The position numbers and the translations under genes were made by a program. A stretch of 31,478 nucleotides of DNA from a virus. Under the pieces are notes generated by a model. It saw only the letters and a program-made list of their open reading frames with translations, searched no databases and was not told the origin of the DNA. The first letter of the stretch is position 1. Every line of letters begins with the position of its first letter. The stretch is taken from the IMG/VR virus record IMGVR_UViG_3300030106_006487, positions 1 through 31,478 of that record. One strand, given 5' to 3'. Below, one piece after another: positions 22,849 to 31,052 of this stretch.

Positions 22849-23390
22849 TTAATTTTGAATTAATAAATCTTCCCATACCTAAAAGAGTAAATAATAATAT
22901 CTTAAACTATTTAGGTACAAAAAAATGGAGTTTTGTAAATGACAGAGATGAAGATGAAAAAAATTTACTATCAAATATAGTTAGAGATATAGATAAAAAA
23001 GATGCGGGCCAAGCAATTATTACCTACAATAAACTTCATCCTAATCCAGAAGTAGATCAGGATAATATATTAAATTTTTTTGGTGATCTTATATTTGCTT
23101 CCATACAAGAAAAAACAAAATTTAAAGTAAAAGAAGTATCAAGAGTATATTGGAATCTATATTCAAAATCATCTAGTTGTCTCTATCATCAAGATGACAA
23201 GAGCATTGATAAATACATGTCTGCAGTATATAATTTACACACTAATGATGGTGGAACTATGATTGAAGATAAATTTATACCAGCTGTGGAGAGCCAAGCA
23301 ATTTTATTTAAAAGTGAAATAATGCACAAAGGTATGCCGCCTAAAAACGATAATTTAAGATTAAGTTTAAATATAGTAATGGAGTTATAA
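22845..23390 (+). CDS. 2-oxoglutarate/Fe(II) dioxygenase-like protein (copy 3)
   Basis: A 181-residue protein with a complete facial triad: H115 and D117 in LYHQDD, H161 in SEIMHKGMPP, and R172 in LRLSLNI as the 2-oxoglutarate anchor, with the intervening strand pair AVYNLHTNDGGTMI. It overlaps copy 2 by 4 nt (ATGA) and has no Shine-Dalgarno, so it is probably coupled to it. Its start region has the N-terminal helices usual for such enzymes. Substrate unknown. Confidence 0.82.
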   Translation: MINFELINLPIPKRVNNNILNYLGTKKWSFVNDRDEDEKNLLSNIVRDIDKKDAGQAIITYNKLHPNPEVDQDNILNFFGDLIFASIQEKTKFKVKEVSRVYWNLYSKSSSCLYHQDDKSIDKYMSAVYNLHTNDGGTMIEDKFIPAVESQAILFKSEIMHKGMPPKNDNLRLSLNIVMEL

Positions 23391-23521
23391 TGACAATAGG
23401 AAGGTCACAAATAAGAAAACAAGTAGAAGGTAAATTAAGAGGCGCAAGAGATGAAAAAAAGAAGAAAAAACGTATCCTTGCCAAATTATATAGCAAAAAG
23501 TCTAAGGTCTTCAAAGTTTAG
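23390..23521 (+). CDS. 43-residue basic small protein
   Basis: ATG 23390 overlaps the preceding TAA, with GGAG 5 nt upstream; the stop TAG is at 23519-23521. It is strongly basic (MTIGRSQIRKQVEGKLRGAR, then a run of Lys). Small Arg/Lys-rich proteins starting like this occur beside connector genes in related phages as I recall. The tight junction supports translation. Function unknown. Confidence 0.55.
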   Translation: MTIGRSQIRKQVEGKLRGARDEKKKKKRILAKLYSKKSKVFKV

Positions 23522-23531
23522 TCAAAAAGTG

Positions 23532-23552
23532 GTACAATCTAAGAAATTGTAC
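23532..23552. promoter_or_regulatory. inverted repeat upstream of the connector genes
   Basis: gtacaat (23532-23538) and attgtac (23546-23552) flank a 7-nt spacer. It lies 20 nt before the start codon of the gene at 23572, in the 50-nt gap where the connector operon begins. It could be an operator or a small leader hairpin. Confidence 0.35.
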
Positions 23553-23571
23553 AACCGTAAAAAGGATAATA

Positions 23572-24267
23572 ATGGCGACTTCAGGGACTACTAGTTTTGA
23601 CCTTTCAATAGAAGAAATTATACAAGAAGCATACGAAAGATGTGGGATGACCACAACTAGTGGTCATAGTCTTAAATCAGCTAGAACAAGCTTAAACTTG
23701 TTATTTGCAGAATGGGCAAATAGAGGAATTCATTTGTGGAAAGTTGCTTTACATGAAAACGCATTAGTTTCAGGTCAAGCAGAATATAGTGTCAGTGCAG
23801 GAGTAAGCGATGTTTTAGAAGCTTTTGTATCTTCAACTGCTGCAGCTTCTGATAGTGCAAGCACACAAGATGTATCTTTAACTAAAATAGACAGATCTGC
23901 ATATGCTGCACTTCCAAATAAATTAGCCACAGGACAACCATCTCAATATTATGTTGAAAGATTAACAACCCCTAAAATTTATTTATATCAAGCACCTGAT
24001 TTAAATACTTATACAACTTTAAAATATTATGTGATTAAAAGAATTGAAGATGCAGGTATATATACAAATGATGCTGATGTGGTTTTTAGATTTTTACCAT
24101 GTATGGTTGCAGGTTTAGCATATTACCTTGCTATGAAAAATGCACCGCAATTAGTTCAACAAAATAAATTAATTTATGAGGATCAATTAAAAAGAGCTTT
24201 GGATGAAGATGGTCAAAGAGCTTCTACCTACATTACTCCACAATCATTTTACCCACAAGGAATATAA
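23572..24267 (+). CDS. head-tail connector / tail adaptor protein
   Basis: A 231-residue protein behind AAAAGGAT. The N-terminal helical part (SIEEIIQEAYERCGM, then SLKSARTSLNLLFAEWANRG) matches head-completion and tail-adaptor proteins (P22 gp4-like) in marine phages. The C-terminal VFRFLPCMVAGLAYYLAMK and ALDEDG segments are typical too. It abuts the next gene (TAATG) in a three-gene connector set. The exact adaptor class cannot be fixed without structural comparison. Confidence 0.72.
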   Translation: MATSGTTSFDLSIEEIIQEAYERCGMTTTSGHSLKSARTSLNLLFAEWANRGIHLWKVALHENALVSGQAEYSVSAGVSDVLEAFVSSTAAASDSASTQDVSLTKIDRSAYAALPNKLATGQPSQYYVERLTTPKIYLYQAPDLNTYTTLKYYVIKRIEDAGIYTNDADVVFRFLPCMVAGLAYYLAMKNAPQLVQQNKLIYEDQLKRALDEDGQRASTYITPQSFYPQGI

Positions 24268-24674
24268 TGGCTAAATTTGCAACAGGAAAAAGATCACAAT
24301 CAATATCGGATAGATCTGGTATGGCTTTTCCTTACACTGAGATGGTAAAAGAATGGAATGGTTCTTTAGTTCATTATTCAGAATTCGAACCTAAGCATCC
24401 ACAAATAAGAAGAAAACATACAACTGCTGATGCGATAGCTTTACAAAATTCAAGAAACATGAAGTTTCAACAACCCTCTATAAAATTTTCTAATGATGTT
24501 ACAATATCAGATTCTGGTGGAGCATCTGTTGGTGTAGCAAATTTATCTTTACCTGGAGACTTTGCTTTTATAACACAAGGAACTTCAGCTATGAAACCAG
24601 CAGATCCCTCTTTACAAAATAGAAGAAGAAAACTTCTTTCAAATATAGGTCAAGTGGAGGTTAGTATTTCATAA
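24267..24674 (+). CDS. conserved connector-module protein, function unknown
   Basis: A 135-residue protein whose start overlaps the previous stop. The conserved-looking segment SDRSGMAFPYTEMVKEWNG, followed by SLVHYSEFEPKHPQI, recurs in marine phage proteins located between the two connectors. The C terminus is basic (LQNRRRKLLSNIGQ). A minor virion protein at the head-tail interface is inferred from position. Confidence 0.68.
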   Translation: MAKFATGKRSQSISDRSGMAFPYTEMVKEWNGSLVHYSEFEPKHPQIRRKHTTADAIALQNSRNMKFQQPSIKFSNDVTISDSGGASVGVANLSLPGDFAFITQGTSAMKPADPSLQNRRRKLLSNIGQVEVSIS

Positions 24675-25336
24675 TGGCAATTACACATTCAGATTTTTTA
24701 ACACAAGTACGAAACTATACAGAAGTTAGCAGCACTGTATTGTCAGATTCTCAAATACAAGAATTTATAAGAAACGTTGAATTAGATATTGCAGGTAAAG
24801 TTGACTATGATGATTTACGAAAGTATGCAAATTCTACTTTTACGGCAGGAAATAGAGCTGTATCAATGCCATCAGATGTTTTAGTTTTAAGATCTGTAGA
24901 GCGTTTAGATTCAAGTGGTGTTAGAAGCTTTTTAGAAAAAAGAGACACGAGTTTTATTTCTGAATTTAATGGATCTGGAGCACAAGGCACACCAAAATAT
25001 TTTGCAAATTGGGATGAGTTTAATATTATTGTAGCACCTACACCAGCTGCTGCAGATACAATACAAATAAATTATATAAAAGATCCACCTGAATTTACAT
25101 CTACTAATCAAACATATATAGCTAAATACCAAGAGTCTATGTTATTACACGGTGTCTTAGCTGAGTGTTTTAGATTTTTAAAAGGCCCTATGGATATGTA
25201 CAAGCTCTATGAAAGCAAGTACAATGAGGAAATACAGAATTTTGCCCTACAACAAATGGGTAGAAGAAGACGAGCGGAGTATGACGATGGAGTTCCTAGA
25301 ATACAGGTTCCAAGTCCTACTCCAAACACAAATTAA
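24674..25336 (+). CDS. phage adaptor / head-tail joining protein
   Basis: A 220-residue protein overlapping the previous stop, GGAGG about 12 nt upstream. Pattern: SDFLTQVRNYTEVSSTVLSD, then IQEFIRNVELDIAGKV, beta strands around GNRAVSMPSDVLVLRSVERL, then a C-terminal helix MLLHGVLAECFRFLKG, as in adaptor proteins of short-tailed marine phages. The tail ends with a Pro-rich extension. It completes the connector set. Confidence 0.75.
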   Translation: MAITHSDFLTQVRNYTEVSSTVLSDSQIQEFIRNVELDIAGKVDYDDLRKYANSTFTAGNRAVSMPSDVLVLRSVERLDSSGVRSFLEKRDTSFISEFNGSGAQGTPKYFANWDEFNIIVAPTPAAADTIQINYIKDPPEFTSTNQTYIAKYQESMLLHGVLAECFRFLKGPMDMYKLYESKYNEEIQNFALQQMGRRRRAEYDDGVPRIQVPSPTPNTN

Positions 25337-25349
25337 TAAGGAGGCCATT

Positions 25350-25793
25350 ATGGCAATAACAACAAATGCAATATGCGATTCTTTTAAAAAAGAATTACTA
25401 CAAGGAAAGCATGATTTTGATGGATCATCGGATACATATAAATTAGCGATGTACACATCATCAGCAACTTTAGGTAAATCAACTACAAACTATGCAACTG
25501 CAAACGAAGTATCTTCACCAAACTATTCTGCTGGTGGATCTGCTTTAGTAAATCAAGGTGTAAAAGTTTCATCTTCTGTAGCTATTACAGATTTTGCTGA
25601 TTTATCTTTTCAAAACGTAACTCTTACTGCAAGAGGTGCCTTAATATACAACACAACAACTGATGGTGGTTCAGGAACTACTGATGCTGTTGCTGTATTA
25701 GATTTTGGTGGTGATAAGACTGCAACATCTGGAACGTTTACAGTTCAGTTTCCAGCTTTCACAACTTCAGCAGCTATATTAAGATTAGCTTAA
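25350..25793 (+). CDS. virion appendage protein, beta-rich
   Basis: A 147-residue protein from ATG 25350, chosen because AAGGAGG lies 7 nt upstream; an in-frame GTG at 25209 would merely read through the preceding gene. The sequence has DSFKKELLQGKHDF then DTYKLAMYTSS and a Thr/Ser/Gly-rich beta region ending FTTSAAILRLA. Proteins of this kind lie at the start of tail-fibre modules in marine phages. A fibre base or tail structural protein is inferred. Confidence 0.62.
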   Translation: MAITTNAICDSFKKELLQGKHDFDGSSDTYKLAMYTSSATLGKSTTNYATANEVSSPNYSAGGSALVNQGVKVSSSVAITDFADLSFQNVTLTARGALIYNTTTDGGSGTTDAVAVLDFGGDKTATSGTFTVQFPAFTTSAAILRLA

Positions 25794-25814
25794 TAATTAT
25801 GGGAGCCCGATCTA

Positions 25815-27119
25815 GTGTCATACACAACATTTACTGTTACAGTATCTGACCCTGGCTCGGGTAACCGATATTATATAGATGGAGCTTTACAAGCTACTGT
25901 CCCTCTAGCTTATGGAGCTACCTATCGTTTTGATCAATCAGATTCTTCAAACGCAACTCACCCTTTAAGATTTTCATTAACCTCTGATGGAACACACAAC
26001 TCTGGTACAGAGTATACAACAGGTGTAACTTATGTTGGAACTCCAGGGTCCGCTGGAGCCTACACACAATTTGTTGTAACAGAAGTTGGTCCTCCAGCAA
26101 CAATGTATTATTATTGTTCAAGCCACCCAAATATGGGCGGAGCTGCAAATCTAACATCAAATTCTTGGGGTGGTTTACCTTGGGGCAATAGTACTTGGGG
26201 TGATCAAGGTCACGTTGATATATCAGCTACAGGACAATCTTTAACTTCAAGTATTGGGACTTTACAATCAGTAACAGGAAACGCTCTTGTTCAACCAAGT
26301 GGAATACAACTTTCTTCATCACAAGGAGCAACTGTTGGAGGAAGTTCTGTCACAGTTTCAGTAACTGGAAGTTTAGAATCTTTAGGTGTTGGCCAAGTTG
26401 TATCTGGAATTGGTGCTCTTACAACAGGGTCATCAATGACTTCAAGCATTGGAGCAGCTACTGTTGATGAATCTACACTAACAGGAGAAGGTTGGGGTAG
26501 GTCTGCATGGGGAGAATTTGCATGGGGTGTAAATTATTCTGTTGCATTAACAGGGCAAAGCTTAACATCATCTATTGGCGAAGAAGCAGGATTTACTGAT
26601 GTAACAGTTTCAGTAACAGGTCAATCTTTAACATCTACACTAGGATTAATTTCATTAATTGGAGATTTTGGAACTGTTGTAAATGCAGCCGAACATCAAA
26701 TAGATTTTACAATAGCAAGTGCTACTACTACTGCAGATGCTAACGTATCTCCTTCAGGTATTTCGTTATCTGGATCAATAGGTCAGGTAGTTCCTGAGCC
26801 TAAATTTATTGCAGAAGTTACAGGAATGCAAGCAACCTTTAGTATAGGTTCAATATCTTTAGTGCAAACTACCAATGAACCAGTTACAGGACAAACTATT
26901 ACTATGTCCTTGGGAGAAGAAGAACAAGCTAATGTTTACCCTGTTTCAGGGTCTACAATGACAAGTTCTGTAGGATCTGTAACGGTTGTAGGTGGAGCAG
27001 GAATAGACGTTTCAGGCATACAAATGACAGCTTCTGTAGGAAGTCCGATGATTACCGCTTGGGCAGAGATAGATCTAGGAGTATCTAATACTTGGACGGT
27101 AGTTGATTTGGCTGCCTGA
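25815..27119 (+). CDS. tail/appendage protein with cupredoxin-like domain and beta repeats
   Basis: A 434-residue protein starting at GTG 25815 with GGGAG 9 nt upstream. Residues 1-115 resemble a cupredoxin fold: H49 (NATHPLRFS) and C101-x2-H104-x2-M107 (YYYCSSHPNMGG) are spaced like type-1 copper ligands. A Trp/Gly motif WGGLPWGNSTWG follows and recurs as WGRSAWGEFAWG. From about 140 to the end there are about eleven degenerate repeats centred on (T/S)GxxxTxSxG, for example TGQSLTSSIG. Likely a fibre or adhesin; whether copper is bound is untested. Confidence 0.68.
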   Translation: MSYTTFTVTVSDPGSGNRYYIDGALQATVPLAYGATYRFDQSDSSNATHPLRFSLTSDGTHNSGTEYTTGVTYVGTPGSAGAYTQFVVTEVGPPATMYYYCSSHPNMGGAANLTSNSWGGLPWGNSTWGDQGHVDISATGQSLTSSIGTLQSVTGNALVQPSGIQLSSSQGATVGGSSVTVSVTGSLESLGVGQVVSGIGALTTGSSMTSSIGAATVDESTLTGEGWGRSAWGEFAWGVNYSVALTGQSLTSSIGEEAGFTDVTVSVTGQSLTSTLGLISLIGDFGTVVNAAEHQIDFTIASATTTADANVSPSGISLSGSIGQVVPEPKFIAEVTGMQATFSIGSISLVQTTNEPVTGQTITMSLGEEEQANVYPVSGSTMTSSVGSVTVVGGAGIDVSGIQMTASVGSPMITAWAEIDLGVSNTWTVVDLAA

Positions 27120-27155
27120 TTAATGTAAAATGTAAATTAATAAGGAGAATTTTTT

Positions 27156-28397
27156 ATGACATCAAGTTATTCAAGTGATCTTAAACTAGAGCTAATGGTA
27201 ACCGGCCAAAACGCTGGTACTTGGGGTGACAAAACAAATACAAATTTAAATTTAATTCAACAAGCCGTAGCTGGTTTTGAACAAGTAACACTTTCAAGTG
27301 GTGGCACTCTTGCTCTTGCGATGAGTGATGCAACTTTATCGAATGCAAGAAACATGGTAATCAAATTTGCAACAGCATCAATTGCTGCTAGCACAATTTG
27401 TACTATACCAGATTCAATTGAAAAATTTTATATTTTTGATGCAACAGGATTAACAAATCCAACAAACCTTACAATTAAAACTGCTTCAGGATCAGGATTT
27501 ACTTTAGACCAAGCAAAAATTTATGCAGCTTATTCAGACGGAACTAATTTAAACGAAATTTCTTTAGATACTTTAGGTGGAACTGTTGCAGCTGCAAATA
27601 TTACAGGCACTATAGCTACTGCCCAAATCGCAGATGATGCTGTTACTTATGCAAAAATTCAAGACACCACAACTGCAAACAGAGTTATAGGAGCTGCTTC
27701 TGCTGGAGCAGTAGGGGAAGTTCAAGTTGCTACTGACATGATTGCGGATGACGCTGTTACGGCAGATAAATTAGCAAACACTGCAGTAACTGCAGCTAGT
27801 TACACACTTTCATCAATTACTGTAGATGCACAAGGAAGAATTACTGCTGCATCTTCAGGTTCAGCTGGCGGAGGATTTCAACCAAAACATTATTTTGATG
27901 GTCCAGCTTCAGGAACATATACTTCAAATGGAAACAAAGTTACGATATATGCTGCTTCAGGTAATGGAGCAGGAGGGACTGCAAGAGGAGGATCTACCAA
28001 TGCGCAAAATGGTGGAGCAAGTGTTATAGCACTGATGACAGCTCCTATATCGGCACCTTTCTCACAACCATATGCAGTTGGAGGAGGAGGTATTGGTCCT
28101 CATCATCCTAACGGACCTCCAGGCACTGCGGGTGGTTCAACAAGTATTGCAAACTTATTTACTTTAAACGGCGGAGCTGGTGGTTTAAATGGTCCAGTAT
28201 CACCAAGAGATGGAACTGCCGGATCAGTAGATCCTGGCGGAAATAAAACTGTTGTAAAATCTACAACGTCTACAAATGATTGGTTTTACTTTGCAGGAAA
28301 CGTTATAAGAAGTTTTGGACCAGGAGGTATATCACCTTATGGTATGGGTACATCAGGAAATCCTGGAAAATTAGTAATCTTTGACGATGCGAGTTAA
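27156..28397 (+). CDS. tail fibre protein with Gly-rich tip
   Basis: A 413-residue protein behind AAGGAG. The N-terminal LMVTGQNAGTWGDKTNTNLN (13-32) is the signature start of many marine phage tail fibres. The middle has paired IADDAVTYAKI and IADDAVTADKL motifs, and DAQGRITAASSG leads into a C-terminal glycine-rich receptor-binding-type region (ASGNGAGGTARGG; GGGGIGPHHPNGPPG). It probably recognises the host surface. The next gene starts 2 nt after its stop and may be its assembly helper. Confidence 0.82.
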   Translation: MTSSYSSDLKLELMVTGQNAGTWGDKTNTNLNLIQQAVAGFEQVTLSSGGTLALAMSDATLSNARNMVIKFATASIAASTICTIPDSIEKFYIFDATGLTNPTNLTIKTASGSGFTLDQAKIYAAYSDGTNLNEISLDTLGGTVAAANITGTIATAQIADDAVTYAKIQDTTTANRVIGAASAGAVGEVQVATDMIADDAVTADKLANTAVTAASYTLSSITVDAQGRITAASSGSAGGGFQPKHYFDGPASGTYTSNGNKVTIYAASGNGAGGTARGGSTNAQNGGASVIALMTAPISAPFSQPYAVGGGGIGPHHPNGPPGTAGGSTSIANLFTLNGGAGGLNGPVSPRDGTAGSVDPGGNKTVVKSTTSTNDWFYFAGNVIRSFGPGGISPYGMGTSGNPGKLVIFDDAS

Positions 28398-28399
28398 TT

Positions 28400-28840
28400 A
28401 TGAGTAAACATATAATTTTTATGGAAAGTGGAAGAGTTGGTTTAGCACCAACAGATGAAAAAAAAGATGCGTGGGTAACAAGATATCCAAACGCTACAGT
28501 AAAAACATGTAGCGATGAAGAATATACAAAATCATGTTGGGTAACTCCTACATTAAGTGGAGACACAGTTTCGTGGGAAACAATGAATGATTCTGATCCA
28601 ATTTCTGATGCTAGTGAAGCTCAAAATCTTTTAAACATAACAAGAAATGGTTTGATAGATAACATCAAAGCAAAATGTTGGTCAGAGTATGATAATGACG
28701 AAGATGCTAAAACTTTGGTTTCTTTTTTAGAGGGGATAGATGTAACATCTGTAAGCTCGATACCAAGTAGCAACGTGCTTAAATTTATATATGAAATGCC
28801 AGGTTGTCCACAAATATTTATAGAAGAATTAATTCACTAG
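28400..28840 (+). CDS. tail fibre assembly / chaperone candidate
   Basis: A 146-residue protein immediately after the tail fibre. N-terminal beta-like segment (IIFMESGRVGLAPTDEK), then helical segments (NLLNITRNGLIDNIKAKCWS; AKTLVSFLEGIDVTSV). Its location and size fit fibre-assembly proteins, but no sequence signature proves it. No Shine-Dalgarno of quality is present, so it is probably coupled to the fibre gene. Confidence 0.5.
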   Translation: MSKHIIFMESGRVGLAPTDEKKDAWVTRYPNATVKTCSDEEYTKSCWVTPTLSGDTVSWETMNDSDPISDASEAQNLLNITRNGLIDNIKAKCWSEYDNDEDAKTLVSFLEGIDVTSVSSIPSSNVLKFIYEMPGCPQIFIEELIH

Positions 28841-28871
28841 ATTACTTTAATATTTTGTTGTAAAAATCCTT

Positions 28872-29447
28872 ATGGATTTAAATGATTTTTTAGAAGTTTA
28901 CGATAACGCACTTCCTTTAGAAAATATAGCAACTATTATAAAATGGGTAAATACGCAATCTGAGTTTGAATCTGGTGGCATTGGTAAAGATTGCAAAATA
29001 GATAAAACTATTAGAGATGTTGAAATTCTTCATTTAAATTATTACGATGGAAAATCTAAAACCAGAATTCATTGGGGTAACTATATTAATTTTATCATAT
29101 GGAATGGAATGAAAATGTATGAAAATAAAAAATGTCCCATACATGGCGGAATTTCAATTGAAGGTATTAATGAATTAAGTATTTTAAAGTATGAAAAAGG
29201 AGGATTCTATAGTATTCATTCTGATCATTTTGGTGCAAGACCTAGAACTTTATCGGCAATTATGTTTTTAAATAATGATTATGAAGGTGGTCATTTAGAA
29301 TTTTATGATCCAAGTAATAAATTAATGAGAGATATAGAACCAGTCCCTGGAAGATTAATTATATGGCCTAGTAATTTTATGTATAAACACAAGGTTACGC
29401 CTGTAACAAAAGGAACTAGATTTTCAATAGTAGCATGGGCGATATAA
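28872..29447 (+). CDS. 2-oxoglutarate/Fe(II) dioxygenase, prolyl-4-hydroxylase-like (copy 4)
   Basis: A 191-residue protein with all expected residues: H116 and D118 in YSIHSDHF, H173 in MYKHKV, and R183 in GTRFSIVAW as the 2-oxoglutarate anchor, joined by AIMFLNNDYEGGHLEFYD, the strand pair typical of P4H-type enzymes. No Shine-Dalgarno; the gap upstream (28841-28871) is AT-rich with only a weak TAAAAA -10 candidate. It opens a cluster of four dioxygenase-like genes directly after the fibre genes and overlaps the next by 13 nt. Substrate unknown. Confidence 0.86.
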   Translation: MDLNDFLEVYDNALPLENIATIIKWVNTQSEFESGGIGKDCKIDKTIRDVEILHLNYYDGKSKTRIHWGNYINFIIWNGMKMYENKKCPIHGGISIEGINELSILKYEKGGFYSIHSDHFGARPRTLSAIMFLNNDYEGGHLEFYDPSNKLMRDIEPVPGRLIIWPSNFMYKHKVTPVTKGTRFSIVAWAI

Positions 29448-29989
29448 AAAAAGATAAATATAAATTAGTTAAAAACTTTTTAAGTAAAGAAGAACTTGAG
29501 ATAGGTTTACATTATTTACATTTATGTCACGAAAGAAATGAAATTAATTTTGATACAGATCAAAATAATAATGGCGACTCTATGTTTTATGGTGATGCAT
29601 TTACAGATGTTATGCTAATAAAAAAATTAGCAAAAATGGAAGAAGAAACTGGCTTATCTTTGTTTCCTACATATAGTTTTTCTAGAGTCTATACATATAA
29701 TGCTGAGTTAAAAAAACATAAAGACCGTCCCTCATGTGAAGTATCTGTATCTGTTATGTGGGGTAGTTGTGGAACTGTATGGCCTTTTAAAGTTGAAAAT
29801 TCATCTTTTGAATTAAAAGGAGGGGACGCAATAATTTATTTAGGGTGTGAAGTTGAACATTGGAGAGAACCGTTTGAAGGAGATTATCATATACAATCTT
29901 TTTTACATTATGTAGATAAAAATGGTCCTAATAAAGAATGGAAGTACGATAAAAGAAACAAAAAAACAGATCCAATAATGAGAAAATGA
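29435..29989 (+). CDS. 2-oxoglutarate/Fe(II) dioxygenase-like protein (copy 5)
   Basis: A 184-residue protein with H95 and D97 in KKHKDRPSCE and H142 in CEVEHWREPFEGD; where an Arg anchor is expected, the sequence reads YHIQSFLHYV, so a different residue (perhaps Q154 or R144) would contact 2-oxoglutarate. The CEVSVSVMWGSCGTVWPF and GGDAIIYLGCEVEHWREPF blocks match a phage and marine-bacterial dioxygenase subgroup I recall. No Shine-Dalgarno; 13-nt overlap with copy 4 and ATGA overlap with copy 6 imply co-translation. Confidence 0.8.
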   Translation: MGDIKKDKYKLVKNFLSKEELEIGLHYLHLCHERNEINFDTDQNNNGDSMFYGDAFTDVMLIKKLAKMEEETGLSLFPTYSFSRVYTYNAELKKHKDRPSCEVSVSVMWGSCGTVWPFKVENSSFELKGGDAIIYLGCEVEHWREPFEGDYHIQSFLHYVDKNGPNKEWKYDKRNKKTDPIMRK

Positions 29990-30462
29990 AAATACAAGAT
30001 AATTTTCTTGAGGAAAATATTTTTAAAAATTTACAGAAAATTATAATGTCTGATGATTTTCCTTGGTACTATCAAAACAAAGTTGTTGATATAAATGATG
30101 ATTTCTTTTTTTCCCATATTTTATATATGGATGATCGTCAAAAAAGTGATTTATTTTATTTGTGTCATCCTATTATTGGAAAAATAAATTTTACAAAAAT
30201 AATTAGAGTTAAATTAAATTGTTATACAAGAAAAGAAAATCATATAAAACATGGATGGCATACAGATCAAGTAGACACTCCTAATGCTAAAGTAGCTTTA
30301 TTTTCTTTTAATACAAATAATGGATATACATTATTTAAGAATAATGATAAAGTTGCTTCAAAAGAAAATACAATTATTTTTTTTGATAACGATCAAGAAC
30401 ATGCAAGTGTCTCACAAACTGATAAATTTTTAAGAATAAATATGAATATAAATTACGTATGA
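29986..30462 (+). CDS. 2-oxoglutarate/Fe(II) dioxygenase-like protein (copy 6)
   Basis: A 158-residue protein with H92 and D94 in HGWHTDQ, H139 in FFDNDQEHAS and R150 in KFLRINMNINY. The region IIRVKLNCYTRKENHIKH before the first ligand is the expected strand and turn. It overlaps both neighbours by 4 nt (ATGA), the signature of a tightly coupled cassette. It is very AT-rich and without a Shine-Dalgarno. Substrate unknown. Confidence 0.82.
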   Translation: MKIQDNFLEENIFKNLQKIIMSDDFPWYYQNKVVDINDDFFFSHILYMDDRQKSDLFYLCHPIIGKINFTKIIRVKLNCYTRKENHIKHGWHTDQVDTPNAKVALFSFNTNNGYTLFKNNDKVASKENTIIFFDNDQEHASVSQTDKFLRINMNINYV

Positions 30463-31052
30463 TTGAACCAATAAAAAAAATTAATTACATAAAAGATTTT
30501 ATAGGAATTTTTGATAATTACGTTGATGAGGAAACTTGTGATAAAATAATTTCAAGTTTTGAATTAAATAAAAAAAATCAAGCTATTGACAGAAAAGAAG
30601 CTGATAACTCAACTGAAATAGTAAAAAAAGATTTGGCAATTCATTATTTTAAAGGTCACAATTGGATACCAGAATTAGATACTTGTGAAACTTATTTAAG
30701 AGAAGCTATAAAATTATATGACGACACTACTGGATTTACTAGTTTTATAAACATGACAGAGTTACACTTTTCACCTTACAAAGTTCAAAGAACTTTACCT
30801 GGAGAAGGTTATCATGTTTGGCATATTGAAAGAAATTATCAAGAGATTTGTTTTAGAGCATTAGTTTTAACAATATATTTGAATGACGTAAACGAAGGTG
30901 GAGAAACAGAATTTTTATTACAATCACAAAGAGTAAAACCAAAAAAGGGTAGAATACTTCTTTTTCCTGCTGACTTTCCATATGTTCACAGAGGAAACCC
31001 ACCTTTACAAAAAGACAAATATATATTAACTTCGTGGTTAGCATCAAAATGA
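30459..31052 (+). CDS. 2-oxoglutarate/Fe(II) dioxygenase-like protein (copy 7)
   Basis: A 197-residue protein with H122 and E124 in GYHVWHIERN (Glu instead of the commoner Asp), H177 in YVHRGNPP and K187 in KDKYILTSWL as the likely 2-oxoglutarate anchor. ALVLTIYLNDVNEGGETEFL is the P4H-like strand pair. This subgroup with a Lys anchor and VHRGNPP is familiar from marine phages. It ends the four-gene dioxygenase cassette; ATGA overlaps on both sides. Confidence 0.85.
   Translation: MIEPIKKINYIKDFIGIFDNYVDEETCDKIISSFELNKKNQAIDRKEADNSTEIVKKDLAIHYFKGHNWIPELDTCETYLREAIKLYDDTTGFTSFINMTELHFSPYKVQRTLPGEGYHVWHIERNYQEICFRALVLTIYLNDVNEGGETEFLLQSQRVKPKKGRILLFPADFPYVHRGNPPLQKDKYILTSWLASK

Noticed and set aside
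25209-25349. Extended N terminus of the gene at 25350
   Set aside because: It would read another frame through the end of the adaptor gene; the strong AAGGAGG before 25350 fixes the start.
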